Assembly: GCF_027625935.1 (NCBI RefSeq)
Contig: NZ_CP115300.1
Location: 682,001-746,000 of the forward strand
Length of the DNA: 64,000 nt
Direction of reading: 5' to 3'
Source: Streptomyces camelliae
GTDB taxonomy: Bacteria; Actinomycetota; Actinomycetes; Streptomycetales; Streptomycetaceae
Shown: positions 1 to 8,675 of the stretch, in pieces
Layout: every line of letters begins with the position of its first letter
Numbering within the stretch: the first letter of the stretch is position 1
Made by a program: the position numbers and the translations under genes
Notes under the pieces: model-generated
Database searches by the model: none
Seen by the model: the letters and a program-made list of their open reading frames with translations, nothing else
Told to the model about the DNA's origin: nothing

Positions 1-221
1 GCCGGACGGCCGGTGCCGGGCACGGGGCCGAGGTAGTGGTGTCCGGTCATGTGGCACCAGGCGGGCAGATCGAGCGGGGCCGCAGGGTCGGTGGCGATGA
101 CGCGGACGACCGTACCCGGCGGGGCATTGTCGGTGCCTTTGCGCGGACGCGTCAGGGGGGTGAGGCAGAGCAGGCCGGTGCCGTCGACGGTGAGGGCGGC
201 GTCCCCGCTCGTCGTCGTCAA
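1..221 (-). CDS. TusA-like sulfurtransferase family protein, partial
   Basis: The minus strand reads a TusA/SirA-like domain without interruption from a TTG start at 221 to the window edge, so the C-terminus is missing. Visible landmarks are LLCLTPLTRP near the start and DLPAWCHMTGHHYLGPV, a conserved stretch of actinobacterial TusA-like proteins with the Cys in AWCHMTGH. TusA proteins carry a persulfide sulfur for thio-cofactor or tRNA modification. The start is inferred: no ATG lies nearby and the residue run LTTTSGDAAL fits family N-termini. It sits head-to-head with the decayed MFS gene, with almost no intergenic space left, which suggests that a deletion removed the shared promoter and the MFS 5' end. 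Confidence 0.6.
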   Translation of the reverse strand, partial: MTTTSGDAALTVDGTGLLCLTPLTRPRKGTDNAPPGTVVRVIATDPAAPLDLPAWCHMTGHHYLGPVPGTGRP

Positions 222-1246
222 CGAGCGCGTCGGCGGTCTTCGGGCTGGAACGCGCCACCGTTCCGCTCATCGGCAGCCGCACCTTCGGCATCACCGACGA
301 CCTGGCCGTCTCCTCCTTCATCATCGCCTTCGGCCTCACCAAGGCCCTCCCCAACCTCGCCGCGCTCGGGTCCCCTTCGCGCCCGCGCGGGCGCCGTCCT
401 GGGGCTGGATCGTCGCCGCGAACGTGCTGCTCGGGCTCAACCGGGGGCTGACCTGGTCGATGACGGTCAACATGAAGATCGGCCCGGTCGGCCCGGCCCG
501 CCGCGGACTGGCGACGGGTCTGAACGAGGCCGCCGGATACACCGCCGTGGGCACGACCGCGCTACTCACCGGCTACCTCGCCACGGCCTACGGTCTGCGC
601 CCGATCCCGAGCTGATCGGCGCCGTGTTCGTCGCCGCCGGGCTCGGGCTCGCCCTGGTCGTACGCGACACGGGGCCCATGTCGCTCTCGAACTCGCCCAG
701 CGCGCCACGTCGTTGGCCGACCGCGAGGGCACCGGACTCGGGGCCGCCTTCGCCCTGACGTCCTGGTACGACCGCTCTTTGCGCGGCGCCGGCCAGACCG
801 GACTGGTCAACAACTGCAACGACGACCTGACCTGAGGCGTCTTCCCGCTCCTCTTCACCGACCACGGCCTGGGCATCGCCGCCGTCGGACTGATCAAGGG
901 CTTCTGTCCGATCCTGTGAGGCATGGGCCAGATCCCCACCGGCCACCTCGCCGACGACATCGGTCGCAAACCCCTCATCGTCACCGGCATGCTCATCCAG
1001 GCCGCGGGCTTCGTCCTCGCGCTGACCCTGCTCGAACGCCCGCTGCTCGCCGGTGTCCTGTCCGCCGTGGCCCTCGGCACCTACCGCTTCTGGCACGACC
1101 TCGGCTACGCCGCCGACGCCCTGATCGCGGGCCTCCTCGCGAACGGCTTCGGCCTCGATGCCACGGTCGTCACCGCCGCGATCCTCACCGCCGGCTGAGG
1201 CCTGCTCGCAGCCCACTGGATCACGGACCACCGCCCCGCCCCCTGA
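222..1246 (+). pseudogene. decayed MFS transporter with TGA at Trp codons
   Basis: Fragments of one major facilitator superfamily protein lie in different frames: FGLERATVPLIGSRTFGI (from 239), NVLLGLNRGLTWSMTVNM (frame of 421-615), then ELIGAVFVAAGLGLALVV after a frameshift near 605, another shift near 680, and a last frame running from about 683 to the stop at 1244-1246. The last frame is broken by TGA at 833-835, 917-919 and 1196-1198. The first two sit exactly where the family has Trp (DLT-W-GVFPLL, PIL-W-GMGQIP). The 5' end with the first helices is missing. The motif GHLADDIGRKPL is the conserved MFS loop. Multiple lesions make function very unlikely. Confidence 0.8.
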
Positions 1247-1264
1247 CCACGCCGGACGTGCCTG

Positions 1265-1783
1265 CTACAGGGCGCGCCGGTAACGGAGTTCGGGTACGGA
1301 CACACCGTCGTAGTCGTCGGCCTGGACCGCCCCGTCGGGGACATATCCAGCTCGTTCATAGAAGCGACGCGCCGACGTGTTCCCGGTGAGGACCCACAAC
1401 AGCACCTGGTCGAAGCCGTGGCCGAGGGCACGGGCATGCACGGCTTCGAGCAGTGTGCGACCGATACCGGAACCGATGAGCGCGGGCTGGACGTACAGGG
1501 CGTACAGCTCGGCGGCGGTCCCGGCGGTGGTGTCGGCACTGCGACAGGGGCCGAGGCAGGCCCAGCCCACGACCGCTCCGCCGGCGCCGACCGCCACCAG
1601 GTCGGCCATGCCGTGCCGCGGCCTCGTGACGTGCTGTCGGCGCCGCCGCACATCCGCCTCGACCGTCATGCCATCGAGGTAGGACCGAGGCAGGATCCCG
1701 GCGTACGCGGCCTTCCAGCCGGTCACTCGTATCGCCGAGACAGCCCTGATGTCGGCTTCCGTCATCTCTCGCACCGTCACCAT
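1265..1783 (-). CDS. GNAT family N-acetyltransferase
   Basis: A 172-residue acetyl-CoA-dependent acetyltransferase. It starts MVTVREMTEADIRAVSAI, with the typical first beta strand and helix. The acetyl-CoA loop is at about residues 105-111 (QPALIGSGIGRTL, the Q/RxxGxG/A signature), and the C-terminal part contains NTSARRFYERAGY, the conserved end of motif B. Length is normal for the family. The acceptor substrate is unknown. It is convergent with the decayed MFS gene and divergent from another GNAT gene, with about 130 bases between them. Confidence 0.85.
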   Translation of the reverse strand: MVTVREMTEADIRAVSAIRVTGWKAAYAGILPRSYLDGMTVEADVRRRRQHVTRPRHGMADLVAVGAGGAVVGWACLGPCRSADTTAGTAAELYALYVQPALIGSGIGRTLLEAVHARALGHGFDQVLLWVLTGNTSARRFYERAGYVPDGAVQADDYDGVSVPELRYRRAL

Positions 1784-1911
1784 CTGGGCACCGTAAGGGA
1801 TTCGTCACCACGACCACCTGGGAATTTCGGTTCCGAGGCGGTGCCGGTGCGGGCCCTGCCGGGGGGGGAAATGCGTTGCCCTGCCGTCGCTCGGGCGGCA
1901 TGCTCACGGCC

Positions 1912-2421
1912 ATGGTCACCGAAGACGGTCCCGGCCGGGCCACCCTCGTCGCGTCCGTCCGTGTGCGCGACCTGTCGCCGCGGGATCTGCCCGCCTGCGC
2001 CTGGTCCGGCTCGGCCGCTCATCTGCGCCAGGTGGAGCGGGAGTTGGTGCGTGCCACGGCGGGCGAGGTGGACTATCTGGCCGTGTGCACCCCGGTGGAT
2101 CTGCCGGTGGCGATCGGCGGTGTCGACTACCGGGCCCACGAGGGCGCCGGGACCATCTGGCAGCTCGCCGTGCTCCCGGCACTGCAGTCCTGCGGCCTGG
2201 GTACGCTGCTGATCCGCGCCGCCGAACAGCGCATCGCGGGCCGTGGGCTGGGCAGGGCCGAACTCGCCGTGGAAGAGGACAATCCGCGGGCCCGGGCCCT
2301 GTACGAGCGCCTGGGGTACGTCGCGTACGGTCGCGCCCCGGATGCCTGGGACGTGGAAGGGCCTGACGGGTCGATCCACCGGTACGAGACGATGTGCGTG
2401 CTGATGCGAAAGGACCTCTGA
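1912..2421 (+). CDS. GNAT family N-acetyltransferase
   Basis: A 169-residue GNAT protein, here started at ATG 1912 (MVTEDGPGRA); in-frame ATG 1900 and TTG 1876 are alternatives. Core landmarks are WQLAVLPALQSCGLGTLLI (beta4 and the acetyl-CoA pyrophosphate loop) and EEDNPRARALYERLGYV (motif B). The acceptor is unknown. The end is convergent with the NTF2-like gene, leaving about 30 bases. The two neighbouring GNAT proteins are not close paralogues. Confidence 0.82.
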   Translation: MVTEDGPGRATLVASVRVRDLSPRDLPACAWSGSAAHLRQVERELVRATAGEVDYLAVCTPVDLPVAIGGVDYRAHEGAGTIWQLAVLPALQSCGLGTLLIRAAEQRIAGRGLGRAELAVEEDNPRARALYERLGYVAYGRAPDAWDVEGPDGSIHRYETMCVLMRKDL

Positions 2422-2452
2422 GACGTCGGCCGGCGGCGGCCAAGGGGCGCGT

Positions 2453-2869
2453 TCACTCGGCGTCGTGGCCCGGGAACAGGGTCGCGGCCACATGGCGGGT
2501 GTCCGCGTATTCGACGACCGAGGTGATCCTGCCGTCGCGGACGGTGTAGATGCCGAGGCATCGGTTGTCGTAGACGCCGCCGTACACGGTCCTGGCCTTG
2601 GAGGTCCATTCCGCCACCACGCGGTCGCCCTCGGCGATCGTGCTGATCAGCTCGATCTCCAGGGTGCCGGGCACGAGGATCGGTCCCATGCTGCCGAGGA
2701 ACTCGCCGATGATCCGGTCCCGTCCGTGCCACACCTTGGAGATGGGCAGATCGCCCGGGTAGTGCCAGGTGGCGTCCTCGGCGAAGCTGTCGTGGATGAC
2801 GTCCGCGTCGCCGTCACGGACGGCCTCGACGTAGCGGATGACGACGGCCCTGGGGTCGGTGCTGGTCAT
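2453..2869 (-). CDS. NTF2/SnoaL-like fold protein
   Basis: A 138-residue protein of the NTF2-like superfamily. The N-terminus has VIRYVEAVRDGDADVIHDSF followed by ATWHYPGDLP, the usual helix pair and first strand of polyketide-cyclase/SnoaL-type proteins; later VYDNRCLGIYTVRDGRI and EYADTRHVAATLF complete the cone-shaped fold. Such proteins may be isomerases, cyclases or binding proteins, and nothing in the sequence fixes the reaction. Its start lies about 48 bases after the stop of the MDR gene on the same strand, so the two are probably one transcript. Confidence 0.75.
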   Translation of the reverse strand: MTSTDPRAVVIRYVEAVRDGDADVIHDSFAEDATWHYPGDLPISKVWHGRDRIIGEFLGSMGPILVPGTLEIELISTIAEGDRVVAEWTSKARTVYGGVYDNRCLGIYTVRDGRITSVVEYADTRHVAATLFPGHDAE

Positions 2870-2917
2870 GGTCGTACTCCTTCGGTGAGTGGTGAGATCC
2901 GTCGGTCTGAGCGTGGT

Positions 2918-3838
2918 TCAGGACAGCGTGAGGACGGCCTTGCCCCGGATACGGCGGTCGCGCAGGTCGGTGAGTGCGGTCGCGGTGTCGGCCCAGTCCG
3001 CGACCCGGCCGATCTCGGGACTCAGCCGGCCCTCGGCGGTCAGCCGGACCAGTGCGGCCAGGTCGTCGGCGAGGCGGGTGTCGGCGTCGAGGTAGTGGAA
3101 GTGCCGGATGACGGCCGATTCGGGGCCGGTGAAGAAGTCGAAGAAGTCGAGCGTCGCCGGTGTGCGGCCGGCCTGCCCGAACCAGATGAGGGTGCCGCGC
3201 CGGGCGAGGCGGGCCAGAGCGGTGGCGAGGGCCTGGCCGCCGGTCGACTCCAGCACGATGTCGTACGGCCCTTGGGCGTCGGCGACGTCGTGGACGATGT
3301 CGGCGGCGCCGAGTTCGACGAGCCGCGCGCCGCGCTCGGCGTCCCGGGTCACCGCGGTGACCTGGGCCCCGGCGGCCGCCGCCAGCTCGGTGACGTAGTG
3401 GCCCACTCCCCCGGACGCGCCCGTGAGCAGGATCCGCCGGCCCAGGACGGATCCGGCCGTGCGCAGCAGCCGCAGTGCGGTGAGCCCGGCCAGAGGCAGG
3501 GCCGCGCCCTGGAGCGTGCTGACGCTGTCGGGCAGTTCGGCGAGCGCGCTGGTGGGCACCGCCACGTACTCCGCCCAGCCCCCGGACATGGGGTGTCCCA
3601 CCACCCGGGTGATGCCCGACGGTCCGCTGCCGTCGGCGGCCGGCTGCACCACCAGGCCCGCGATGTCCTTGCCGGGGCGGTCACCGGCGACGGGCTTCTC
3701 CAGCTTGAAGGTCTCGCCCCGGTTGACGGAGAACGCCTCGACCTTCACCAGGGCTTCGTCGGGGCGGGGCGTCGGCTCGGCGACGTCGGCGAGCACGACG
3801 GGCTCGGCGGGATCCCCGGTCGGTATGAAGGCTTTCAT
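2918..3838 (-). CDS. MDR family NADPH-dependent oxidoreductase
   Basis: A 306-residue zinc-independent quinone oxidoreductase-like protein. The start at 3838 gives MKAFIPTGDPAEPVVLADV; longer frames upstream run through the divergent promoter and lack family similarity. Features: the GroES-like fold to about residue 110, the nucleotide-binding motif ILLTGASGGVGHYVTELA (GxxGGVG type) at about 135-152, and no structural zinc cysteines. Members reduce quinones or enones with NADPH. It is divergent from the LysR gene, with about 140 bases between the starts, the classic layout in which a LysR regulator controls a neighbouring oxidoreductase. Confidence 0.85.
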   Translation of the reverse strand: MKAFIPTGDPAEPVVLADVAEPTPRPDEALVKVEAFSVNRGETFKLEKPVAGDRPGKDIAGLVVQPAADGSGPSGITRVVGHPMSGGWAEYVAVPTSALAELPDSVSTLQGAALPLAGLTALRLLRTAGSVLGRRILLTGASGGVGHYVTELAAAAGAQVTAVTRDAERGARLVELGAADIVHDVADAQGPYDIVLESTGGQALATALARLARRGTLIWFGQAGRTPATLDFFDFFTGPESAVIRHFHYLDADTRLADDLAALVRLTAEGRLSPEIGRVADWADTATALTDLRDRRIRGKAVLTLS

Positions 3839-3977
3839 CGGTGTCGTCCTCCTCGCCGGCCTGTCGGCCGTCGGTCGGTTGTGGCGTCGGAGACCATCTG
3901 ACCGGCTCGGGCGCCGACCCGGCCAACAACCGGACGGGCCGGCCGACAACCCCGCGTTGTCGCATAAGGTCAGCGGC

Positions 3978-4970
3978 ATGGATCTCGACCTCGCCCTGGT
4001 CCGCGCCTTCGTCACCACGGCCGGCACGCTGCACTTCGGGCGTGCCGCCGAGGAGCTCGGCACCAGCCAGCAGGCGCTGTCCAAGCGCATCGCCCGGCTG
4101 GAGGAGCTGCTCGGCGTCCGGCTCTTCGAGCGCCAGGGCGGCGTCCGGTTGAGCGCGGCGGGCGAGCAGTTCGTGCCGGCCGCGCGTGAGGCGCTCGCGG
4201 CCGGCGAACGCGCGGTCGCGGCGGTGACGGGCACCGGCGCGGCCGTACGGATCGACACGTGGGGGCATCTGTACGCGCCGATGCGCACCGTCGCCGCCGC
4301 CGTCCAGGCCTCCGATCCGGTGCGGTGGGAGCCGGGCCCGGGACGTGACTGGCCGTCAGTGGCCCAGGCACTGCTGCGCGGTGACACGGACCTGGGATTC
4401 GGCCGGGTGCATCCGCTGCCGGACGGGCGGGAGGCGGGGCTGACCCAGCGGCTGGTGCGGCTGGAACCCGTCGACGTGGTGCTCGGTCCGTCTCACCCGC
4501 TGGCCGGTGCGGATGCGCTCCGGCCCGCCGATCTGCGTGACGGCGTCCTGTGGAGCCCGGCCGAACTGAGCCGCCTGGACTTCCTGCGCCGCTTCGCCGA
4601 CGAGTTCCGCATCACCCGGCGGCACGACGGCCCCAACCTGGGCCTGGACCACCTCCTCCAGCACATCCGCGCCGACCGCGAAGGCTTCACGCTCTTCCCC
4701 GCCGACGCGCCGCTGCCGGACCACGCGGGCCTGCGCAGCATCCCGTTGGCGGACCCGACCCCGCTGTACGCCTGGTCGCTGGCCTGGTCCGACTCCTGCC
4801 GTCACCCGCTGCTGGACACCCTGCTGCGCGGCTTCGCCGAGACCGCCCGCGCCCGCCGCTGGCTGGAGTACTCCCCACAGCGCGACTGGCTCCCCGACAC
4901 CGATCACGCGAAACTGGCGTCGAGTCAGGCGATCGGCGGCTCACCATTCATCGGGCGGCAGCAGCCGTAG
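3978..4970 (+). CDS. LysR family transcriptional regulator
   Basis: A 330-residue LysR-type regulator. The start at ATG 3978 gives MDLDLALVRAFVTTAGTLHF, the standard LysR N-terminus; the helix-turn-helix covers about residues 18-45 (RAAEELGTSQQALSKRI). The remainder is a periplasmic-binding-protein-like effector domain. It is probably the regulator of the divergent oxidoreductase gene and of itself, judged from layout only. The 3' end overlaps the convergent PucR gene by 30 bases, so the two mRNAs would be complementary at their tails. Confidence 0.88.
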   Translation: MDLDLALVRAFVTTAGTLHFGRAAEELGTSQQALSKRIARLEELLGVRLFERQGGVRLSAAGEQFVPAAREALAAGERAVAAVTGTGAAVRIDTWGHLYAPMRTVAAAVQASDPVRWEPGPGRDWPSVAQALLRGDTDLGFGRVHPLPDGREAGLTQRLVRLEPVDVVLGPSHPLAGADALRPADLRDGVLWSPAELSRLDFLRRFADEFRITRRHDGPNLGLDHLLQHIRADREGFTLFPADAPLPDHAGLRSIPLADPTPLYAWSLAWSDSCRHPLLDTLLRGFAETARARRWLEYSPQRDWLPDTDHAKLASSQAIGGSPFIGRQQP

Positions 4971-6137
4971 CGCGTGGAGGGCCACCGAGAGGTCGGCGAC
5001 CGCGCGCGGGTCCTGGAGGGAACGGCCGGTCAGGGCCTCCAGCCGGCGCAGCCGGTAGCGGACGGTGTTGCGATGGCAGTACAGCTTCCGCGCCGCGTCG
5101 GCCGCCGAGCCGCCGGCCGCGTACCACTGCTCCAGGGTCTCCAGCAGCCGGTCGCGTTCCTCGCGGGGCAGGTCGAGTAGGCGCGCGAGGACGGTGCGCG
5201 CGATCCTGGTGGCCTCGTCCACCGACGCGGCCACCAGCAGGGCCACCGGAGCGTCGTCGAACCGTACGACGCCCGTGGCGTCCCGCGGCACCCGGGCCAG
5301 CGCGAGACGGGCCAGCCGCAGCGCCCTGGGGGTGTCGCGCAGGGCGTGGTACGCGGGGCTGACCCCCACCCGGGCCGCGGGGAGACCGCCGAGGACGCGC
5401 AGGGCGGCGTCCCCGGCGTCCGGGCCGCGGGCCGCCACGACGCCGACCTGAAGGTCGGGCAGCAGCCGCCAGGCCGAGCGGACCCCCTCGGCCAGCAGCC
5501 GGGGCTCGATGCCGGGCAGCGCCTCCCGCCCCGGCGTGGGGACACCGGCCGCCACCACCAGGAAGGGCCCCTCGGCCGGCAGGCCGAGCGCGTCAGCGGC
5601 CTCCCAGAGGGTGGTGCGGTCGGTGAGCACACCGGTGAACAGGGCCTCGACCAGCACGGACCGCTCACGGTCGCGTTGGAGCAGCAGTTCCGAGGCGGTT
5701 TCGCGGTAGGCATCGCTGGCCGCCGCCGCGAGGCCCTCGTTCACCCACCACGCCGCGAGGGCCACGACGGTGTCGGCGGTGACGGCGTCCGCGACACGGG
5801 CCGCGGCCGCGAGCTCGGACCACAGGAACTCCGAGCCGACGCGGTAGGCGTGCAGCAGCTCCCCCAGAGGCGCTCCCTCGCGTGCCGCTCTGCGGCCCGT
5901 CTCCTCGGCCGGCTCCATGCCGCCCGTACAGCCGTCGGCCAACTGCCCGAAGACCAGCTCGGTGTTGCGTCGGCAGCTGGCTGTCAACTCCTCCAAGGTG
6001 ACGGGTCCTTCGCCGCCGTAGTAGCCGACCTCGGCGCGGATGCGGCGGGCCATGCGGGCGCCCAGGTCGGACGCGCGGCCGAGCAGTACGGCCGCGACGG
6101 GGGCGATCGCGGCGGGCGGCGGGGGTGTGCGGCTCAT
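4941..6137 (-). CDS. PucR/CdaR family helix-turn-helix regulator
   Basis: A 398-residue regulator. The start at ATG 6137 (MSRTPPPPAAIAPVAAV) is preferred to the upstream in-frame ATG at 6185, whose leader is low-complexity. The C-terminus holds the PucR HTH: TLEQWYAAGGSAADAARKLY followed by HRNTVRYRLRRLEALTGRSL, diagnostic for the PucR_2/CdaR family. The central part resembles the GGDEF-like domain of these proteins and the N-terminus is helical. Family members often respond to purine, sugar-acid or amino-acid signals. It overlaps the convergent LysR gene by 30 bases. The target genes cannot be assigned from the sequence. Confidence 0.85.
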   Translation of the reverse strand: MSRTPPPPAAIAPVAAVLLGRASDLGARMARRIRAEVGYYGGEGPVTLEELTASCRRNTELVFGQLADGCTGGMEPAEETGRRAAREGAPLGELLHAYRVGSEFLWSELAAAARVADAVTADTVVALAAWWVNEGLAAAASDAYRETASELLLQRDRERSVLVEALFTGVLTDRTTLWEAADALGLPAEGPFLVVAAGVPTPGREALPGIEPRLLAEGVRSAWRLLPDLQVGVVAARGPDAGDAALRVLGGLPAARVGVSPAYHALRDTPRALRLARLALARVPRDATGVVRFDDAPVALLVAASVDEATRIARTVLARLLDLPREERDRLLETLEQWYAAGGSAADAARKLYCHRNTVRYRLRRLEALTGRSLQDPRAVADLSVALHALRLLPPDEW

Positions 6138-6318
6138 GACCGGCAGGTTACAAAGAGGCGCCCGGCGCACAGGGTGCTTGTGCACGGGGACAACGGGGCC
6201 GGTGCTCCGCTGTCCGCGGGCACATGGCCCGTGGGGCGGGCGGCTACGACGATGACGGCAACGTTACCGGCCGGTACCGGAGTTGGTCTTCCGTCGTCGC
6301 ACCTCCCCAGGAGCAACC

Positions 6319-7269
6319 GTGCCCCGAGCCGCATCCACGAGCACGCATCACACCCACCGAGCCCCGCACCCACGCAAGGCCGCCCCCCACGCCAAGGCGC
6401 TCAGGAGATGGACATCCGCCCTCGCCGGCGGCCTGCTCCTGGCGACCGCCTCCGCCACCGCCGCCCACGCGACGGCCTCGGACTCCGGTGAGAGCGGCAC
6501 CTATGTGGCGCTCGGGGACTCGTACGCCGCCGGCGCCGGCGTCCCCGCCCAGTCCGCGGGCCTGTGCATGCGCTCCGACCACGACTACGGCCACCTCGTC
6601 GCCCAGTCGCTGGCACCGCCGGCGTACCGGGACGTGACCTGCGCCGGTGCGAAGGTCAGCGCGCTCACCACGGCCCAGACGGACGCCGGGGCCGTCGTCA
6701 ACGGCCCGCAACTCGACGCCGTGACACCGGACACCAGCCTCGTCACGCTCACTGTCGCGGGCGACAACCTCGGCACGTCCGACTTCGGATTCGGCGACGT
6801 GGCCGCCACCTGCTCCGCCCTCTCCGTGACCGATCCGCTCGGCACCCCCTGTCGTGACTACTACCAGAACACCCTCAGCGATCGGCTGAACTCCGCCGCG
6901 GCGCAGCTCGGCAGTGCCCTCCAGCTGATCCACGCACACGCCCCGCAGGCCCGGGTGCTCGTCGTCGGCTATCCGGCGGTGCTTCCCGACGACCCTGGGC
7001 AGTGCCTGGGCAAGATGCCGGTCACGACCGGGGACATCGCGTTCCCGCGCTCGGTTCTCGGCGAGCTCGACGACACGGTCGCCACCACCGCCCGAGCCGA
7101 GGACGCCACCTACGTGGACACGCTCACCCCGACCCTGGGCCACGACAGCTGTTCCTCGTCGCCCTGGATCGAGGGACTGATCCCCACCTCTCCCGCCCTG
7201 TCGCTCCATCCGAACGGCACCGGTGAACACGCCATGGCGGACGCCGTACTGGGCGCGCTCGGCCGCTGA
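6319..7269 (+). CDS. secreted SGNH/GDSL-type esterase/lipase
   Basis: About 316 residues. The GTG at 6319 follows a good AGGAG 5 bases upstream; a longer frame starts at 6283. An N-terminal export signal (about 25 hydrophilic residues, then ALAGGLLLATASATAAHA) precedes the catalytic domain. Block I is YVALGDSYAAGAG (nucleophile Ser in GDS) and block V is SLHPNGTGEHAM (catalytic His). Block III, usually GGND, reads VAGDNLGTSDFGFGD, so the oxyanion Asn is displaced by one position. Six Cys residues suggest the disulfides typical of Streptomyces lipases of this group. Likely an extracellular ester hydrolase. A strong hairpin follows the stop. Confidence 0.85.
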   Translation: MPRAASTSTHHTHRAPHPRKAAPHAKALRRWTSALAGGLLLATASATAAHATASDSGESGTYVALGDSYAAGAGVPAQSAGLCMRSDHDYGHLVAQSLAPPAYRDVTCAGAKVSALTTAQTDAGAVVNGPQLDAVTPDTSLVTLTVAGDNLGTSDFGFGDVAATCSALSVTDPLGTPCRDYYQNTLSDRLNSAAAQLGSALQLIHAHAPQARVLVVGYPAVLPDDPGQCLGKMPVTTGDIAFPRSVLGELDDTVATTARAEDATYVDTLTPTLGHDSCSSSPWIEGLIPTSPALSLHPNGTGEHAMADAVLGALGR

Positions 7270-7278
7270 TCCCGTCCG

Positions 7279-7303
7279 TCCGGCCCGCGGGGCGCGGGCC
7301 GGA
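7279..7303 (+). terminator. hairpin terminator after the esterase gene
   Basis: A perfect 11-bp stem (TCCGGCCCGCG / CGCGGGCCGGA) with a GGG loop begins 9 bases after the esterase stop. There is no long T-run, as is usual for actinobacterial terminators. Confidence 0.75.
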
Positions 7304-7309
7304 CCAGGA

Positions 7310-7450
7310 CGTGTTTGAGATGTCGTCACAGTCCTTGAGGCCACCGCGCGAGCGGCCCAGCGCGCGGTCGTCCGGCTTCCGGGACTGGTGCCCGTCTGGG
7401 GTACGGGCCCGGCGATCTGCGACTGCGCCGTGTGGGCACGACGCCGGCGG
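7310..7450 (-). mobile_element. IS5-type transposase scrap with IS-like end
   Basis: The minus strand encodes RKPDDRALGRSRGGL (about 7333-7380), matching the conserved ALGRSRGGLTTK region of IS5-family DDE transposases. Immediately beyond lies the 11-mer CGTGTTTGAGA (7310-7320 on the plus strand), which recurs inverted at 8774-8784. The rest of the transposase is missing. Identification rests on the remembered motif, so the exact IS is not named. Confidence 0.5.
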
Positions 7451-7793
7451 CCGTCCTGACCGCCGTCGGGAGCAGCTTCGCGTCGAACATGGCAGGGCGC
7501 ATCCGGTCTCGGCGGATTGACGGTATTTCACCTCCGCCCGTGTCGGCCGCGAGCCCGCGCCCCTTCAGGGGCCGGTGTCATCCCCAGGTCTGACACGGCT
7601 TCGCGCGGTGCGACCGAAGTCGCCCATCGGAACGGGAACTGCGGCTGACTTCACGGCCCGCTTACGCCGGGACGATGGAACGGTCCCCACAAAGCAGCAC
7701 CCGTGGGGACAGTCGTGAGCGTCGCCGGATCCAGTACGGCGGTGTCCGGCCTCGGTGCCGTGGGACAACCGATAGCGAGAGGAAGTACCGAAG
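7451..7793. promoter_or_regulatory. intergenic region with two inverted repeats
   Basis: No credible gene. Two dyads are visible upstream of the monooxygenase: CCGGTGTCA/TGACACGG (7572-7580 and 7591-7598) and a perfect 8-bp pair GTCCCCAC/GTGGGGAC (7683-7690 and 7703-7710). Either could be an operator or a leader hairpin for the monooxygenase gene. Confidence 0.35.
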
Positions 7794-8144
7794 ATGGCCA
7801 AGCTGCAGAGCCTGGACCCGATGACGCCGATGTTCGCGCAGTTCAAGGAGAAGACCGGACCCATCGTCCTGGCCAACACCTTCGTCGTCCCGAAGGAGAG
7901 GAATGAAGCGTTCCTGACTCTCTTTCGGAGGCAGGCGGAGTTCATGATGGATCAGCCGGGATTCGTCTCCCTGCAGATGCACAAGGGAACGGCGGACAGT
8001 CAGCTTCTGATGAACGTCGCGGTCTGGGAGTCGACCGAGGCTCTCGCCACGGCGTTCGGCAGCCCGGAGTTCCAGCGCATGGCGGCCGAGTTCCCCGACG
8101 ACATCGTGTCGTACCCGCACATCTTCGAGCAGATCGACGTATGA
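7794..8144 (+). CDS. antibiotic biosynthesis monooxygenase (ABM) domain protein
   Basis: A 116-residue ferredoxin-like dimeric alpha/beta barrel protein with an AGAGGAAG ribosome site upstream. Visible family features are VLANTFVVPKERNEAFLTLF at the first strand and helix, then PGFVSLQMHKG and LLMNVAVWESTEALATAF. ABM proteins include cofactor-free oxygenases and heme-degrading enzymes; the NxxxVW-like pattern (NVAVW) is compatible with either. It shares a strand with the VOC gene about 140 bases downstream, with a hairpin between. The pair lies inside a segment bounded by IS-like inverted ends. Confidence 0.78.
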   Translation: MAKLQSLDPMTPMFAQFKEKTGPIVLANTFVVPKERNEAFLTLFRRQAEFMMDQPGFVSLQMHKGTADSQLLMNVAVWESTEALATAFGSPEFQRMAAEFPDDIVSYPHIFEQIDV

Positions 8145-8158
8145 CACGGCAGCTGCAG

Positions 8159-8198
8159 CCGGGGGGAGGGCAGCCGGCGAGGCCCTGCCCTCCCCCGG
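8159..8198 (+). terminator. hairpin terminator after the ABM gene
   Basis: GGGGGAGGGCAG (8162-8173) pairs perfectly with CTGCCCTCCCCC (8185-8196) across an 11-base loop, 17 bases after the ABM stop. The VOC gene therefore may have its own promoter or receive read-through. Confidence 0.65.
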
Positions 8199-8284
8199 GC
8201 AGCCACGCATCCCTGCACCATGCCGGGTCGCCGAGGCCGCCGAGCACCCATCACGCGTAGCCCCGCCCCTGAAGAGGAGTCACT

Positions 8285-8671
8285 ATGACCGTGGAACTGA
8301 ATCACACCATCGTCCCCGCCCGTGACCCGCAAGCCTCGGCGCAGTTCCTGGCCGACATCCTCGGCCTGAAGGTCGATCCGCCGGTGGCGCACTTCACGCC
8401 GGTCACGCTGGCCAACCAGGTCAGCCTCGACTACGACCAGCTGGACGACTTCGAGCCACACCACTACGCATTCATGGTCAGCGAGCAGGAGTTCGACGCC
8501 GCCCTCGCCCGCATCCAGCACGGCGGAATCACCCACTACGGCGATCCCGCATGCCAAGAAATCGGGCAGATCTATCACAGTAAGCGCACCATGGGCCGCA
8601 GGGGCACCTACTTCCGCGACCCCGACGGCCATCTCATGGAACTCCTCACCCCGGGCGGCGCCGGGTCGTGA
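8285..8671 (+). CDS. VOC (glyoxalase/dioxygenase fold) family protein
   Basis: A 128-residue vicinal-oxygen-chelate protein preceded by GAAGAGGAG. Candidate metal ligands are His in ELNHTIVPARDP, His in EPHHYAFMVSEQEFD and Glu in DPDGHLMELLTP. The single-domain length is usual for glyoxalase-like or antibiotic-resistance-like VOC proteins that dimerise to build the site. No substrate can be read from sequence. It sits inside the IS-bracketed segment with the ABM gene. Confidence 0.82.
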   Translation: MTVELNHTIVPARDPQASAQFLADILGLKVDPPVAHFTPVTLANQVSLDYDQLDDFEPHHYAFMVSEQEFDAALARIQHGGITHYGDPACQEIGQIYHSKRTMGRRGTYFRDPDGHLMELLTPGGAGS

Positions 8672-8675
8672 GACC

